This document shows, in pieces, positions 39,240-50,974 of a DNA stretch of 64,000 nt. This stretch comes from Paramecium tetraurelia (taxonomy: Eukaryota > Ciliophora > Oligohymenophorea > Peniculida > Parameciidae). The stretch's first letter is position 1, and each line of letters opens with the position of its first letter. A program made the translations under genes and the position numbers. The DNA lies in contig NW_001799621.1 in the NCBI RefSeq assembly GCF_000165425.1, positions 1-64,000 on the forward strand. The letters are read 5' to 3'. The notes under the pieces were generated by a model. It was not told where the DNA came from, made no database searches, and was given only the letters and a program-made list of their open reading frames with translations.

Positions 39240-39610
39240 TTACTAAATTTATATTCTAACAGAATTAATAAATAATTTATAAAATCCTATCGTTTTTTTA
39301 TGGAGTACTTTTTCTTTTGAATAACTACTTATAAGTAATTAATCAACATCTATTTAGAATTCAATATATTCAATTTATAATAATTTAATTGATCGTTATT
39401 TAGTTGATTTAATTGAAATCTACTTTTGATTAAGCACGCATTTTTGAATAAGAATACTCAAATTTTACTTACAATAAATGGAAATTAACAATTTTAATTG
39501 ATTTTTTGAGTTATTAAAATCATGAAACCATCAACATTCTTATAAATTTTTGATTGTTAAAAAGATTTGAGTATCATTCCTGCATTCTTCTCTTGTCTGC
39601 CTATCAACTT

Positions 39611-40081
39611 ATGAAGATTAATTAAAAATGTCAACTTTTATTGAATTATAATACAAAAATAATTCAGATCAAGGGGTGCTCTGAAACAATAGAGAGTCTC
39701 TTTTATCTTAATGGGGATTTGGTCAATAGTAGGGATGATGTTTTAACTAACATAGGTGGTGTCATTTCAGATGCATCTGTATCGGAATCTAATGAACGAA
39801 AAGAAAATATCAATTATTTCTTTGCCTGCTCAAATTTAAACTGTTTTTATTAAGGGTCGGTCAAGAATATTAATTTTAACTCCTACAAATAATTGATGAT
39901 ATCTTTTTCTTATGGAGTAGCTTCATTTAAGCAATCATCAAATTCAATTGTATCATTCATTTTTAAATAAAATATTTTATTTATTTATTCTTTTTTGTCA
40001 TTTATTTTTAATTTAAATATGCAATCTGAGGAAAATGTTACTTTCATTCATTACCATGTTTTATTTCTTAAATTTCTTTGA
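39611..40081 (+). CDS. unrecognised protein (156 aa)
   Basis: An intron-free frame MKINQKCQLLLNYNTKIIQI ... GCSETIESLFYLNGDLVNSR, GGVISDASVSESNERKENIN, then FFACSNLNCFYQGSVKNINF. The last third is hydrophobic (QNILFIYSFLSFIFNLN) and may be a membrane segment or 3' flank read by chance, since TAA and TAG do not stop. The TGA is at 40079. No motif recognised. Confidence 0.4.
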
Positions 40082-40412
40082 TCTAATCTCAACATGAATT
40101 AATCTAGCTAAGAATAATTAAATTAAAGCAAGGTAAGGATGATAAAATATTACTTAATATTACGCATTAAATAAATATTTTAAAAAACTAATATTATTCC
40201 TAAATACATTTATTCATTAAATTTCTGAGTTTGTTAAATTTTAATCAATTAACATGTGTATTCAAAATAATCTAGCCAATTTTTAATAATGCCTTAGAAA
40301 TCAATTCAAAAAAGTAACAAATATTCAAATATTTTATTTTTAATCATGAAGGAGATTGCAATTATTAATATAAAAAGAAGAAACCAGTGTTTAATCAATT
40401 TTTTTGTATATG

Positions 40413-41750
40413 TCAATTATTTGTTATGTTAGGCCCTTCTTTAATGATACTTAATAGGATGTTGTTTGAAGCCTCTTTATAATTGAGTAAGAGTTTCTAA
40501 ATAGCATACATTAAACCCCTTTTTTCAATTATGATAAATTTCTTAATGACACTATAAGTTTGCTTCATTAACAAAACCTCTTGATTATTTTACATTCTAT
40601 AAAATCCATCAATAATCCATGAAATTTCTTCAACTTTATTTAAGAATTTAAAATTATTAATATCATGATCTATAATTACAGCCATTACATTCTTCTTTGG
40701 CAAACATAGGTTTAAATAACATCTTATACACTCATATTGTAATATCAAATTATATGATTAAAGAGTTCTGCTATCATATTTCTAATTTGGTATTCCCTTA
40801 GCCCTTAATTTCACCATTCTCTTTCATTAATACAAATGTGCTGTTGCCAGAACGTCTTCAGATTAGAAGAAAAAGATATTTGGCTTTTTCTTATGGTTTC
40901 TAGCTTTTTTTCAACTTGATTTAAACAAAATCTTTTGCAACCAAATCTACTAATATAATTGCAATTGTTGAAAGTACTACAAAATTGTTTTAATTCATCT
41001 TTTACAATGATATGATTTTTAGATATCTCATTTATTATTTCAGAATCTATACTTGTATAAATTTGTGGTTTAATTTTCATTTTAATATGTAACTTCTTAA
41101 GGGGTAAATTAATGATAAACTTCTAAGCGGCTCAAAAAAATATAATATACTTGTAATAAACAATCATAAATTTCAAACTTCATTCCTAATACTACATTGC
41201 TTATAAAAATAAAACAAACATTTTGATCTATAAAAGTATTTAAGCTTAATTAGTAAAAATAAATAAAAAGATCATCATATTCCTTCACATCAAAATAAAA
41301 GTGCATTGTTCCATAGTGTTCTAAATTGACTATTAATACAAAACACTTTCTCTCTATGATATTTACATTTTCCTCTTGAAGAATCCACTTACTATTATTT
41401 AACACAAAAATTCCATCATCCTCAGCCTATTCAAACTACTAATTAATAATTAATTTGATAAGTAATAGTGAGTTTTGTAAGAAATTATATACCAGAATAT
41501 TTCATAGTAATTTGCTTATTTAAATCACTTTGCATTATTATCATGATTAAGAAATTAATAATATGACAAATATACATTCAAGGTAAAATAGTTATTTATA
41601 GACTTTTCAACTTCTTTCTCTGTAATTTACCCTACTTATTCCTTTTACTTTATACATACCTCAATTTTATTATCACCTTTTGCAACAATATTCTTCAAAT
41701 TTCTTGAATGACTAAACACACTAATTGATTTTATTAAAAAAGGATAGTGT
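40413..41750 (-). CDS. unrecognised protein with cysteine-rich middle, exons partly unresolved
   Basis: Minus-strand coding sequence in several exons. AEDDGIFVLNNSKWILQEEN, VNLEHYGTMHFYFDVKEYDD and FISNVVLGMKFEIYDCLLQV lead, across a 25-nt GTT...AAG intron near 41.1 kb, to MKIKPQIYTSIDSEIINEIS, QFCSTFNNCNYISRFGCKRF and KTFWQQHICINEREW, where a TGA falls at 40811. A frame overlapping by 7 bases starts MVKLRAKGIPNQKYDSRTLQ and continues LQYECIRCYLNLCLPKKNVM and WIIDGFYRMQNNQEVLLMKQ to a TGA at 40413. I take these as one gene, but the junction at 40.81 kb is not explained by an intron I can see. The 5' end above 41.7 kb is uncertain. Confidence 0.5.
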
Positions 41751-42113
41751 TTATAAAAGGTGATAGTTTCAGTATAAGATGACTGTAAAAAAGAAGAGGT
41801 GGCTTGAAAATAAAGAATGAGAGGTGCATAATTAAGATGAAAAATATTTTCAATAAAAAACCCAAATTTTCTTATATTTGATTTATATTTATAATTTAGA
41901 TTAGATTGTGTAGAAACAATTAATCATCCTGCGGAATGATGGGATCAAATACAATTAGAAATATTATATTAATAAAAATGTTTTTCCATTGGATGAAAAA
42001 AAGATGTGCAAATCAAAAATAAGAATTGCGTAGTTTGTCTATTATAAAATAAATATTTATTTATGAATTATTGCTAAACTTTTAATAAAAAAATTGATTT
42101 ATTATGTTTAATC
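41751..42113. other. divergent intergenic stretch
   Basis: No frame with coding composition. It separates the minus-strand gene below from the Pro/Gln-rich plus-strand gene and probably holds the 5' exons or promoters of both. Confidence 0.35.
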
Positions 42114-43463
42114 CTTTAAATCGTGCCAGGTCACCTTAGATGAATGGGTATCCAAATCAGATAAACCAAAATCCCCAATATGGTGGCAATCCATATCCAT
42201 TAACTGGACAATAATCCCCAATGAATTAACCTTTAGTATAAATGCATCTAAACTTAAGACCTAGAGATCTTTTCCTTATCAACAATATCCACAGAGTACT
42301 CCTCCAAAAGGTTATCCAACTCAATAGCCATAAAAGAGCAATCCGCCTTTCGCACAACAACCATCATATCCTCCTAGCTAACCATCGGTTTAGTCGATAC
42401 AAGTATATTAAACTTTGAATAAATAGCCTCCTCCACAATCACAACCACCACAACAGGTGCCCTAACAAAGCTACACCTAAATTCCTTAACGATCAATAAA
42501 ACAATTGCCACAGCAAACATTGGAGTCACAAAGATAACCCTATTCTCAGAATAACTTGTAGCCACAGTCATACGCACCCTCTCAAAGTTCTGGATTGGGT
42601 TTATCTGGTTTGAGGTAGACATATGTGCCTCCTACTTTTGTTCCTCTTCAACCTGTCATGACTGTAAGCATTATAGTTATTTAGACTGTGATATAACGAC
42701 CAATTGAATTCGTGGATTTAGAGAAGTTTGAAGAACTTTGGGATAAGAGAATGAAGGAATTAGAAGATAGAATTCGTCAATCTCAATAATAGCCTGAACC
42801 TTAAGTTGTTGAATTGAGAGCCTCAAATGACGAGGATAAGGATGCTTTGATAAAACAGTTACAGGATGAGCTGTACAAAGTTAGATGTGAAAATGACGAA
42901 AAAGATTAAACCATTTCTGATATGAAAATAGAGAATTAATTGTCTCTATAAGCTCTAAATAATTAGATCAAAAAGCTTAATAATGACAATAATGATTTGA
43001 AGTAAGAATTGGAGGCCTTGAGATAACAGAAATAGTTTTACAAATCGTAATGTGATGATAAGGATGAACATATTTAAAATCTGGAAGCAGAAATTGAAGA
43101 ACTTCGTTCACACATTGAAACATTGACTGAAGAGGTTACAACTAGTCAGTCTGTCAAGACTTATGAAGAAGAAGCCAAAATTTGGAGAACTAAATTTAAG
43201 GAGTTAAATGATACATATCATGCTTGTTAAGAGAAGTTGATTTTGACTGAAGCAGAATTGGATTTATTGAAGAGACCTTAAAGTTAGTAAAAAATTGTGA
43301 CTACATCCACTACAGTAGTAAAGAACAATGCTTAAACGAGTGGAGCTAAATCAGTAATCATATCAATTAATTACACTAGGACTCTGATTATCTTTCAAGC
43401 AGCCTAACTTAATAAGATGTTGAAAGAATTCAAAATTTATCAAAGAATATTCCATAGATTTGA
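42114..43463 (+). CDS. Pro/Gln-rich protein with C-terminal coiled coil
   Basis: Starts MFNPLNRARSPQMNGYPNQI. About 180 residues are rich in Pro, Gln, Tyr and Ser (YPTQQPQKSNPPFAQQPSYP, QPPPQSQPPQQVPQQSYTQ). A 29-nt intron near 42.24 kb and a 21-nt intron near 42.67 kb fall inside this part. Then RPIEFVDLEKFEELWDKRMK begins a long coiled coil (KQLQDELYKVRCENDEKDQ, LKQELEALRQQKQFYKSQC, LEAEIEELRSHIETLTEEV). A 26-nt intron gives the end SDSDYLSSSLTQQDVERIQN and the TGA at 43461. The layout suggests a cytoskeletal or basal-body protein; no family is certain. Confidence 0.7.
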
Positions 43464-44379
43464 TTATTTGCAAACAATTATTATATTAAAACACAAAATA
43501 TCATCTAAGCATTAATTCTTTTATTTATATAAATAGTAACTACTCCATCTAGATCTCATTGTCATAGGTAGCTATAAGATATTTTAGAATTTAAGAATAA
43601 TGTATTTTTAGTCTTTACTTTATAAAAATATAACTGCTATAATATAATATCATCAATTCATTTCAATTTTCTTTATAATCTATGATAAATACTAGATTGT
43701 GAGCTTAAGTTAGAATATGCCATTACTATTTTAAAATTTATAATAATTGAAACAATAAAAAAATTGCCATTTAGAAATTGAACATTATTGATTAATTTTT
43801 GATTTTATCTTTAAATTAAACAAATATTTAATTGAATAATCCATGTTATCTAATAATATAGTCACTGTATACCTTTAATGCTTAATAAGGGTAATTAATA
43901 TTTTGCATAAACCTGACTGACCTGAAATTGAAAGACTGTATGTTATTTTAATTAAAATTTTCTTTTTTTATTACCAAATATATGACGTATAGTATAATTT
44001 ATACATAATCTTATTGCTTATTTGGAGTATCTCAACAGATGGTGTTGCGGATCTAAAGATATCTTAGATGTATTTGATAAAGTTAAAAACGAATGGAAAA
44101 AAGGAAGGAGTGTTATGAATTCTAAACTCCGTTTGATGATACTAATAATGTTATTTAAACTTGGGGAATTAGTTTGTGTTATAAATAGAGAAATTGCCAA
44201 CAATTTCTAACTTAATCGCGCAATTATTCAACTCAATCGTCAATTTATTGAATCTGTATTTAAAATAATAAGAAATTAAAAATTACAAACCTTGATATAT
44301 TTAAAGACAGCAAAGATTTAGGGTTTTAAATTGGGATACAAAATTTAATTGATAATTATATATTATTAAGTAATATATT
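43464..44379. other. intergenic stretch with a possible small gene
   Basis: Mostly AT-rich filler. From about 44.02 to 44.3 kb a plus-strand frame reads YLNRWCCGSKDILDVFDKVK, NEWKKGRSVMNSKLRLMILI and LCVINREIANNF-like sequence. It is composed like protein but has no clear ATG and runs into the next gene's start without a TGA. It may be a small gene or an exon; support is weak. Confidence 0.3.
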
Positions 44380-45156
44380 ATGGGTAATGGCTGTTCTGGC
44401 TAAAGAGAAATGACTGAAAGGTCTTATTCCTTAAGGCAACCTTCAATAACTTTAACTAGATTAACAGAATAAGAGAAGTTGATCACACTTGTTCCTGCAA
44501 GTCAATTAACTCAAATAGATTTGCCAAATGCATTGCTTCCATCCCCATCAAGACAGAGTATCTCTTTTGAGCCTTTATCAACTTCCAAAGTGAGAGTACC
44601 ATCAGAAGAGAGCTAGTTTCAGAATCAATTTGTCTAAACTAAAGAAGTTAAGTTAATAAAAAAGAAGCATGATTAACCATCTCGTCCTTAAATTTAAGTG
44701 CCTAAAAAAGAGCATAAAAAAAAGGAAGTATGTGAAATAACGCCTAAATATCACTCTTCAAGTCCAAAAAAAAAAAACAAATAAAAATCAACATCGCCAT
44801 TAGGAAACCAATAATATTAAAATTATGATAATAATAAAACTAATAAAAGCAATAGAAAAAAGTCATCCACAAGCCAATAGAAAATAAAATAAATTAATGA
44901 GATTGAAATAATTTCAAGAAGAAAATATTCCGATCTTCCACCAAGGACAGAAAAAACCTAGGTTAAAAGAAAGATTAGTAATTCAATTGATGATCATAAT
45001 TTTATTATTGGGACAGATTGTGTTTCAAAGGTGAAGTCATTTACGCCCAGTCCAATTTTGAAAAGAAGAGATTCCGATTGTGAGACGAACTCCTTTTAGA
45101 AAAAGATGGTGAGATTCAAAGACGTAAACTACAGAAGACCAGGTTTTGTTAATTGA
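44380..45156 (+). CDS. predicted N-myristoylated basic protein
   Basis: An intron-free 258-residue frame starting MGNGCSGQREMTERSYSLRQ. The Met-Gly-x3-Ser-like start with a Cys at position 5 fits N-myristoylation plus palmitoylation, so the protein is probably tethered to a membrane. The rest is basic and disordered: SRQSISFEPLSTSKVRVPSE, KKEHKKKEVCEITPKYHSSS-like runs and SSTSQQKIKQINEIEIISRR. The end is more ordered (KKMVRFKDVNYRRPGFVN) with the TGA at 45154. It is convergent with the ULK-like kinase (stop about 130 bp away). No enzymatic domain. Confidence 0.68.
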
Positions 45157-45283
45157 TTTTATGAGCATTTTCTTGATGATATTAAACAGTTAATGATATT
45201 CGATAAAGAAACAATCGATATTTCAAAGTAGTTGTTCCAATTATCCATAATTCATTTATCCTGGTTTCCTTTCTATCAGTAAT

Positions 45284-47181
45284 TCAGGGGATGATGCTTT
45301 TTAAAACAATTTATAATCTGACCAATTTTCCATCGTTTTCGAAATCAATTATGAATATCCATGCAGACCGAAAAGAATGAATGAAGGCATTTACAACTAA
45401 GATTAAGGTGAATTGTTTACTTCTTCAGGCAATAATTACTCTTTTTGACCTGAGACAGACTTAAAATTTTGTTTAATTTCAGTAATACTTTATTTTAAGT
45501 ATTGTAATGCAATCTTATAGAAAGATTCATTCTCTGTAATGTCATTATTACAAAGGCATCCAATCAATTAATCTTTTTAGAATTCTTAAATATCAATTAT
45601 AAAAGATACCATTCTTAGATGCAAGTTTCAACACCTTTTCGAAATGTCTCATGTATTTGTCATTATATTCAGAGATTGCTTAACTAAATTTGCCATGAGA
45701 TTCGCTCTTCTTGTATCCTTCATAATCATCTAACTAAAAGATGTTAACCTATTTGTTTTCCTTATCCAAAATTGTTGCCAATTTGTTTATTTTTAAGGCT
45801 ATATTCTTACCCATCAAAAATAACAGTTTGTCTCTGATTTCCGTTGAAATTCCTTTGCAACTTGCGAGATTTTATGAGAATTTGTATAAGAATCTACAAA
45901 AATTGATTTAACTAAATAGAACTTCATTATTAGATTTGAATTCCAAACTAATAGATTTTTATTTCTAAACTGGAAGTGCTTATTCTTCAAAAGCACTAGT
46001 CTTAGTAATTTTTTGTGGTTGAAGTGCCTGCTATTAACTAGATGACCTCTAAATCTGCTCTTATAATTTCTTCTGTTTGGCTTCGTGTTGCTTCTTCTTC
46101 TCTTCAATTAATTGAGTCTTGTATTCCTTGATTGGAACCTCTTTGACTCCTTGACTTTGAGAGCGCTTAAACTTTTAAATTTATGAGGGCTCTGTTGGGA
46201 TGTTCAGATTCGTAATCTCTTCAAAGGGTTTCCTAGGTGGAGCCCTTTCAACAGGCGTTAAGGCTCTCTATTCGATTATTTCGTGATGAGCCATCTCTTT
46301 GACTCTTAATCGTTTGTTCTCGTCTACGGAGAGACATTTTCTGATGAAGTCCTTGGCCCTATCTGACACAGGGGGAGAAGAAGGAATCACCAAAGACTGA
46401 TGCATGATATTGGATATCAAGGCAGCTTCTGAGGAGGCATTGTACGGTGTTCTACCTAGAAATTAGGGTTAAGTGCATTACCATACAACATTTCAAAGAA
46501 CACAACTCCGATAGCCCAAACATCTCCTTTTTCAGTGTGGCCTTGTTGTCTCAATGCTTGTGGAGACATGTAAAGGGGAGTTCCTACATTGAAATTCTTC
46601 CCTTACAATCGAGCTTCATGAGCAGGCACAGCAAAACCAAAGTCAGCTAATTTTGGAAGATTCTTATCAATAAGAATGTTTGCTGGCTTGATGTCTCTAT
46701 GAATGTAGCCCTTCTGATTCATTTCATTGACAGCACTCACGACTGATTGCAGGATTCGGATTGCTTCGCTTTCATCAATTCTGCCCTTCTTCTTGATATA
46801 GTTGTTGAGATCTCCCTGAAGTACATATTACAATTAGAATTACCGAATCACAAAACTCAGTTATGATGTAAGTATTATTCTATGTTTAAAAGACATCGCA
46901 AAGTTTCATTATATTTTTACTATTGAATGCCTTCAAAGCATTTATTTCATTTTTTAGCAGTTGTGCATGAATTGATTATTTAACCATCTTCATGTCGATA
47001 ACCTTGATAATGAGTCACTCCTTACTTTAACGGCTACGGGCTCAAGGGTGTTTTCATCTCTTCCTTTGTAAACGCGACTGCTGAAGCCTCTGCCAATTTC
47101 ATCGTTGATTGCATAACTATAATGATCAATTGCCTTTCTAGTTTCACTCCCTCCTTTATTATGAGCTTGAGTAGATGACAC
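45284..47181 (-). CDS. Ser/Thr protein kinase, ULK/ATG1-like
   Basis: Starts MSSTQAHNKGGSETRKAIDH. Kinase motifs on the minus strand: DEIGRGFSSRVYKGRDENT, VAVK followed by a 23-nt intron, VIDMKMVKQSIHAQLLKNEI, YIITEFCDSGDLNNYIKKKG (28-nt intron inside), GYIHRDIKPANILID, LADFGFAV, VGTPLYMSPQALRQQGHTEK and GDVWAIGVVFFEMLYGNALN. The glycine loop, the FCDxGDLxxY hinge and the HRDIKPANIL loop are closest to the ULK/ATG1 kinases that start autophagy; ciliates have many relatives. The catalytic Lys, Asp and DFG Asp are all present. A long Gln/Lys-rich C-terminal region follows (about 45.3-46.2 kb), where exon joins are less certain. The TGA is placed at 45284. Confidence 0.85.
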
Positions 47182-47271
47182 TGAATACCGCGATTTTGAG
47201 GATAGGTGGGTAAATGAGGTCGAGTATGGAACATATTTGTATTTTGAAATAATAAAATTAACGATTAATTA

Positions 47272-47523
47272 ATGACTGGTGATCGTAATATTAATCGAAA
47301 ACATGTCAATTACAGGAAGGCAGGAAAAATCAAAAAGAAACTTCATAAATAATAGATCAAAAAGGCAGCTCTGTCAAATAAGACCATTTAACCCAAAAGC
47401 ATTGAGGACATGACCAAGAAAGACCGTAGAGAACTTGCAAAAAAATAAAAAAAATCAGATAAGAAATAGAAAAAACGTGAATTGAAAGAAGCTGCATAGA
47501 AAGAAATTGAGGAAGAAATGTGA
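47272..47523 (+). CDS. small very basic protein (83 aa)
   Basis: An intron-free frame MTGDRNINRKHVNYRKAGKI ... KQQIKKAALSNKTIQPKSIE, DMTKKDRRELAKKQKKSDKK, EAAQKEIEEEM, TGA at 47521. About a third of its residues are Lys or Arg and it is strongly helical. Such proteins are often nucleolar or ribosome-associated, but I recognise no family. It starts 90 bp from the divergent kinase start, implying a shared promoter region. Confidence 0.65.
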
Positions 47524-48201
47524 AAACTTAAAAATATCATTTCTGTATAAACTCAATACATATTGATTATTAATCTACTAGTCTATTCCTCTGAATTCTT
47601 TTATGGAAATTACATAGGTTTTCGCTTAGATTGAAGTTAAATGGTTTGTAAATAATTTAAGTTTTATCTAAAAAAATTAAAATAATTTTAGTGTTCTTGA
47701 ATTAATCATAATCACTATGAATTTAGAGTTCCAGATCATTTATTCCTCATTACTTACATCTAATAAAGTCTTAATCATTAAATTATTACATTAATGAGTA
47801 TTTTATCCTTGATAGATCAAATAAAAAACTTATTGTTAAGTTGCAAATAATAGTTTAATTCTTATCTAATTATTACTAATTAATTAAAACTTAAAGCATT
47901 CTTTTTGTGCAATTTTAATAACAATGATATCTATTAATTTGAAAAGAAATGCTAATTTAGAATTATATTGAAAGAAAGATTTAGAAAGTCTACCTATTTA
48001 ATATTAAATAATTAATTTTTTACTCTTAATAATAATAAACTATCAAAAGTGATATTGATCTATAATAATTAGGGAAATGGAGGATAACTTATATTTAAAT
48101 CAAGATAATTAGCATTTCTCATGAAAGTCATCAAAATTACAATAGAGATATAAATAGATTTGACTTGAGGAAATAATTATTGATTTATATAAAGTTAGTA
48201 T
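47524..48201. other. intergenic AT-rich stretch
   Basis: No coding frame. Convergent spacer with long A/T runs; nothing else seen. Confidence 0.5.
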
Positions 48202-48744
48202 TCAGTGATAAAACTTTTCTGTAATTTATTAACTTTTACGCAATGCTTCTTAAAATAATTGATCAATATTGGTGAGTTTTTTTTAATTTTCCTTAAGTTA
48301 AATGATAGGTTTTTTCTTGGTTTCTAGACTTGCTCTATTGATTTATAAGGGCATGTCCTTGGCTCTGAAACTAGGTTCGTTTTCTATAAAACTAAACAAT
48401 CTCACAGGCTACTAACTTTGCAGGGATTCTTGGATTGAGGATGTGACTGATTGGTCGTCCTGCCTAAAACTAGGAGAAGTTTGCCCCTTGTAACTGCTTA
48501 TAGTGGATTGTCGGGTTGTTTTTTTGTAGGAACTTCGTCTGTCTTTGGATCTGGCTCTGATTTGTTGTAGTGCATCTATGGAATGTTATGAACGTTGAAT
48601 GCATTAGTTAACAATGTCTGTTAAAATTTGATTGGATTTGACACATTATTATCTACCTCTGGGTTATTATTCTATCAATTAATTGTTTGATTTAATTAAT
48701 TCTGATTATCGACGAACAGTTGCCATTCTCATTGGGTCTAACAT
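48202..48744 (-). CDS. unrecognised Ser/Gln-rich basic protein (180 aa)
   Basis: An intron-free frame: MLDPMRMATVRRQSELIKSN, then RGRQQCVKSNQILTDIVNQC, DALQQIRARSKDRRSSYKKT, RQSTISSYKGQTSPSFRQDD and FSFIENEPSFRAKDMPLQIN, ending in TNIDQLFQEALRKSQQITEK and the TGA at 48202. RRxS and RxxS motifs suggest a kinase substrate. No domain recognised. It lies tail-to-head with GSK3 on the same strand (121 bp apart). Confidence 0.65.
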
Positions 48745-48864
48745 TATTAAAAATAATAATAATTTTTTATTGGAAATTTAATCACTTGTTTGTGGATGTA
48801 AAATAGAGGAAATCATTCAAAGAAGATAAAATATAATATATAATATTTGTTTGAAGAATCTTCA

Positions 48865-49992
48865 TCATTTGTTTAGCTTTTAATACCATTATGGAACCAA
48901 TTTGGAATAGAGTTCTGGTTTGATGCTTAATTCTTATTTATTGAAGTCGAAAAGATTGGGGGTCTTAAAATTTTGATTAGAGAATCCTTCTTTTCTGAGG
49001 TCATCAAAATATGGATGTAAAAGAGCATCAATGGGTTGGATTCTTGTTTTCGGTGAATATCTAAGATAAATGTATAGCTGAATACGTAAGCATTTGTGTA
49101 ATTAGATCTAAAAAGAGTGGTTCCGGTTTTTACTTTGCGAAGACTCGTGTCCAGGGATTCCCTCTGATAGTGGGCAATCTGACATCAGCCTTAGACGGAT
49201 TCATTTAATTGATGTCGTCTGGAGTGGGAGTGCCAAGAATCTTGATAATTTAAAGGAGTTAATCTTGAGCACTCTCTCCTGGAAATATTGGTTCAAGGAT
49301 GACCATCTCAGCAATCACACAACCGATTGACCACATATCGATCTGCGTATTGTAATCTGTGGCTCCAAAAATCAATTCCGGGGCTCGATAGTAACGTGAA
49401 CAGATATATGCAATGTTTGGTTCTCCGACAACAAGTCTTTTTGCTGAGCCAAAATCGCAGATTTTTAAAACATTGTTCTCCAAATTAACCAAGATATTTT
49501 AGGGTTTGATGTCCCTGTGACAAATCCCAATAGCTAGAGTGAAATATTTTCTCTAATACCCTGCAAGTAAAGTAATGCTCGTATCATCTAGTAACTGTAG
49601 AGCTTTATTAATGGAGCAGGAATGCTTTGCTTCTACTTACGCATTTATCTAATCATTTTTGAAAGTGTCTCAGGTACATATTCCATAACTAGATTTAGGT
49701 ACACATCTTATGGCTAGAGAATGAATGTGTGATTGACTTACATTTTCCCCTGGTGTGAAGAAGGAGTGTCTTAACATAACCACGCATGGATGATTCAATT
49801 CTTGAATGATAAGGTGCTCTCTGTTCTTATATCTTCTATCTTGGTACACCTTCTTTATTGCCACCTTCTCCTTAGTCCTGTTATCAGTAGCCTAATTACA
49901 TTCTTAACCAAATATACCAAATACACCATTCCAAATGTTCCAGTGCCTACTACTTATTCAAGGGTGAAGTCTTTATCTGATTATTATAACAT
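48865..49992 (-). CDS. GSK3: glycogen synthase kinase 3 (shaggy) homologue
   Basis: GSK3 phosphorylates primed Ser/Thr sites and acts in metabolism, signalling and, in ciliates and algae, ciliary control. The protein starts [20 protein letters not shown]. Key motifs: [13 protein letters not shown] (26-nt intron inside), [99 protein letters not shown] (the GSK3 [13 protein letters not shown] activation loop with the Tyr of YICSRYY), [17 protein letters not shown] and [20 protein letters not shown]. The primed-phosphate pocket residues Arg and Lys of the family are in the right places. At least four introns of 25-28 nt are needed, all with GTA...TAG ends. The end, [18 protein letters not shown] ... 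LYSKLVPQWY, is typical. The stop is at 48865; about 340 residues, a core-only GSK3. Confidence 0.94.
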
Positions 49993-50063
49993 TTAATAAT
50001 TTCATTAACAATAATTGATTATCCTATACTATAATTTTGTATACAACACATCTTAAAAAAAGG

Positions 50064-50735
50064 ATGCCAAAATTCATCCCCATCTACATTGCCTTAATTT
50101 CTATTTCGTTCACATTATTAATCATTACAATGTATAGCATCAAGTTCCCCACAGAATTAATTAAAAAGAAGGTTTACGAACATACAATCGCCTATAAATT
50201 TAAGTGGAGTAATGGCACCATATCTATTGAACCCATGAATTAATTGACACCTCAAATGCTTGAACTTGTGCATGAATATGAAATGCAGTAGTACCACCAA
50301 ATACATAAGAAAGTCAAACTTAATTCACATCAAATTTCCCCCAAATCTTCTAATAATTGCCTTCCAAACTCATTTACAGATTTCCAATAATCATCCTTGA
50401 TTAAAAAACAACAACCGTCTAGACTTACTAATAAGGCTCCTGTGAAGGCTCCCCAGAAAAGTATTAACAAATCTAATACAGTCCTACCCTAGGATATAAT
50501 CTAATAGAAAGAAGAATCTAACTCTAAGTTATATTTGAAAAAGACATTTACTAAACACTCTCACTTACCAAGACCTAATAAGTACTGTGTAATCAAGAAC
50601 ATAAGGAGAGAGAACGGAGATATTTACTTATAGATAACTGATGATTAGACAAAATGGATAAAATTGGAAGATCTGAAAAAAGATTCCCCAATTACTCTGT
50701 GTGATTATTTGCTGTCCAAAATAAGATTCAAATGA
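50064..50735 (+). CDS. chromo-like/chromoshadow-like protein with N-terminal membrane segment
   Basis: An intron-free 223-residue frame. Residues 3-25 (KFIPIYIALISISFTLLIIT) form a clear hydrophobic helix. Directly after it, VYEHTIAYKFKWSNGTISIE and PMNQLTPQMLELVHEYEMQQ follow the chromodomain plan: strand with YxxKW, the short loop, an IEP in place of WEP, then a C-terminal helix. A polar linker (SSLIKKQQPSRLTNKAPVKA) leads to a C-terminal YCVIKNIRRENGDIYLQITD, WIKLEDLKKDSPITLCDYLL, which resembles a chromoshadow domain. That is the HP1 plan plus a membrane anchor. The match is by eye and distant, so treat the family as likely, not proven. It starts 71 bp from the divergent GSK3 start. Confidence 0.5.
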
Positions 50736-50974
50736 ATTAGATTCTAAAATTGTATGGCATTAGATAACTTCTTCAAAATGTATTTTTAGATATATATAGT
50801 AAGAATGCATTTATCTTAGAACAATCAATATTTATATATTTCAATATGTTATTAAATCAGGTATGCTTATAATTCATTTCTGTTTATTTCATCTTTCTTA
50901 GTTTGAATTGGATAGGATTTCTGTGGAAGGGTTTTTCTTAATTGTATTGTATACGATACTCTGTTCTCACTTAA

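Noticed and set aside
42374-42622. Minus-strand open stretch of Val-rich sequence
   Set aside because: Antisense to the Pro/Gln-rich part of the 42.1-kb gene; CAA/CCA codons read backwards as TTG/TGG give the false signal.
47034-47234. Second minus-strand frame overlapping the start of the ULK-like kinase
   Set aside because: It is a shifted reading of the kinase N-lobe and has no independent support.
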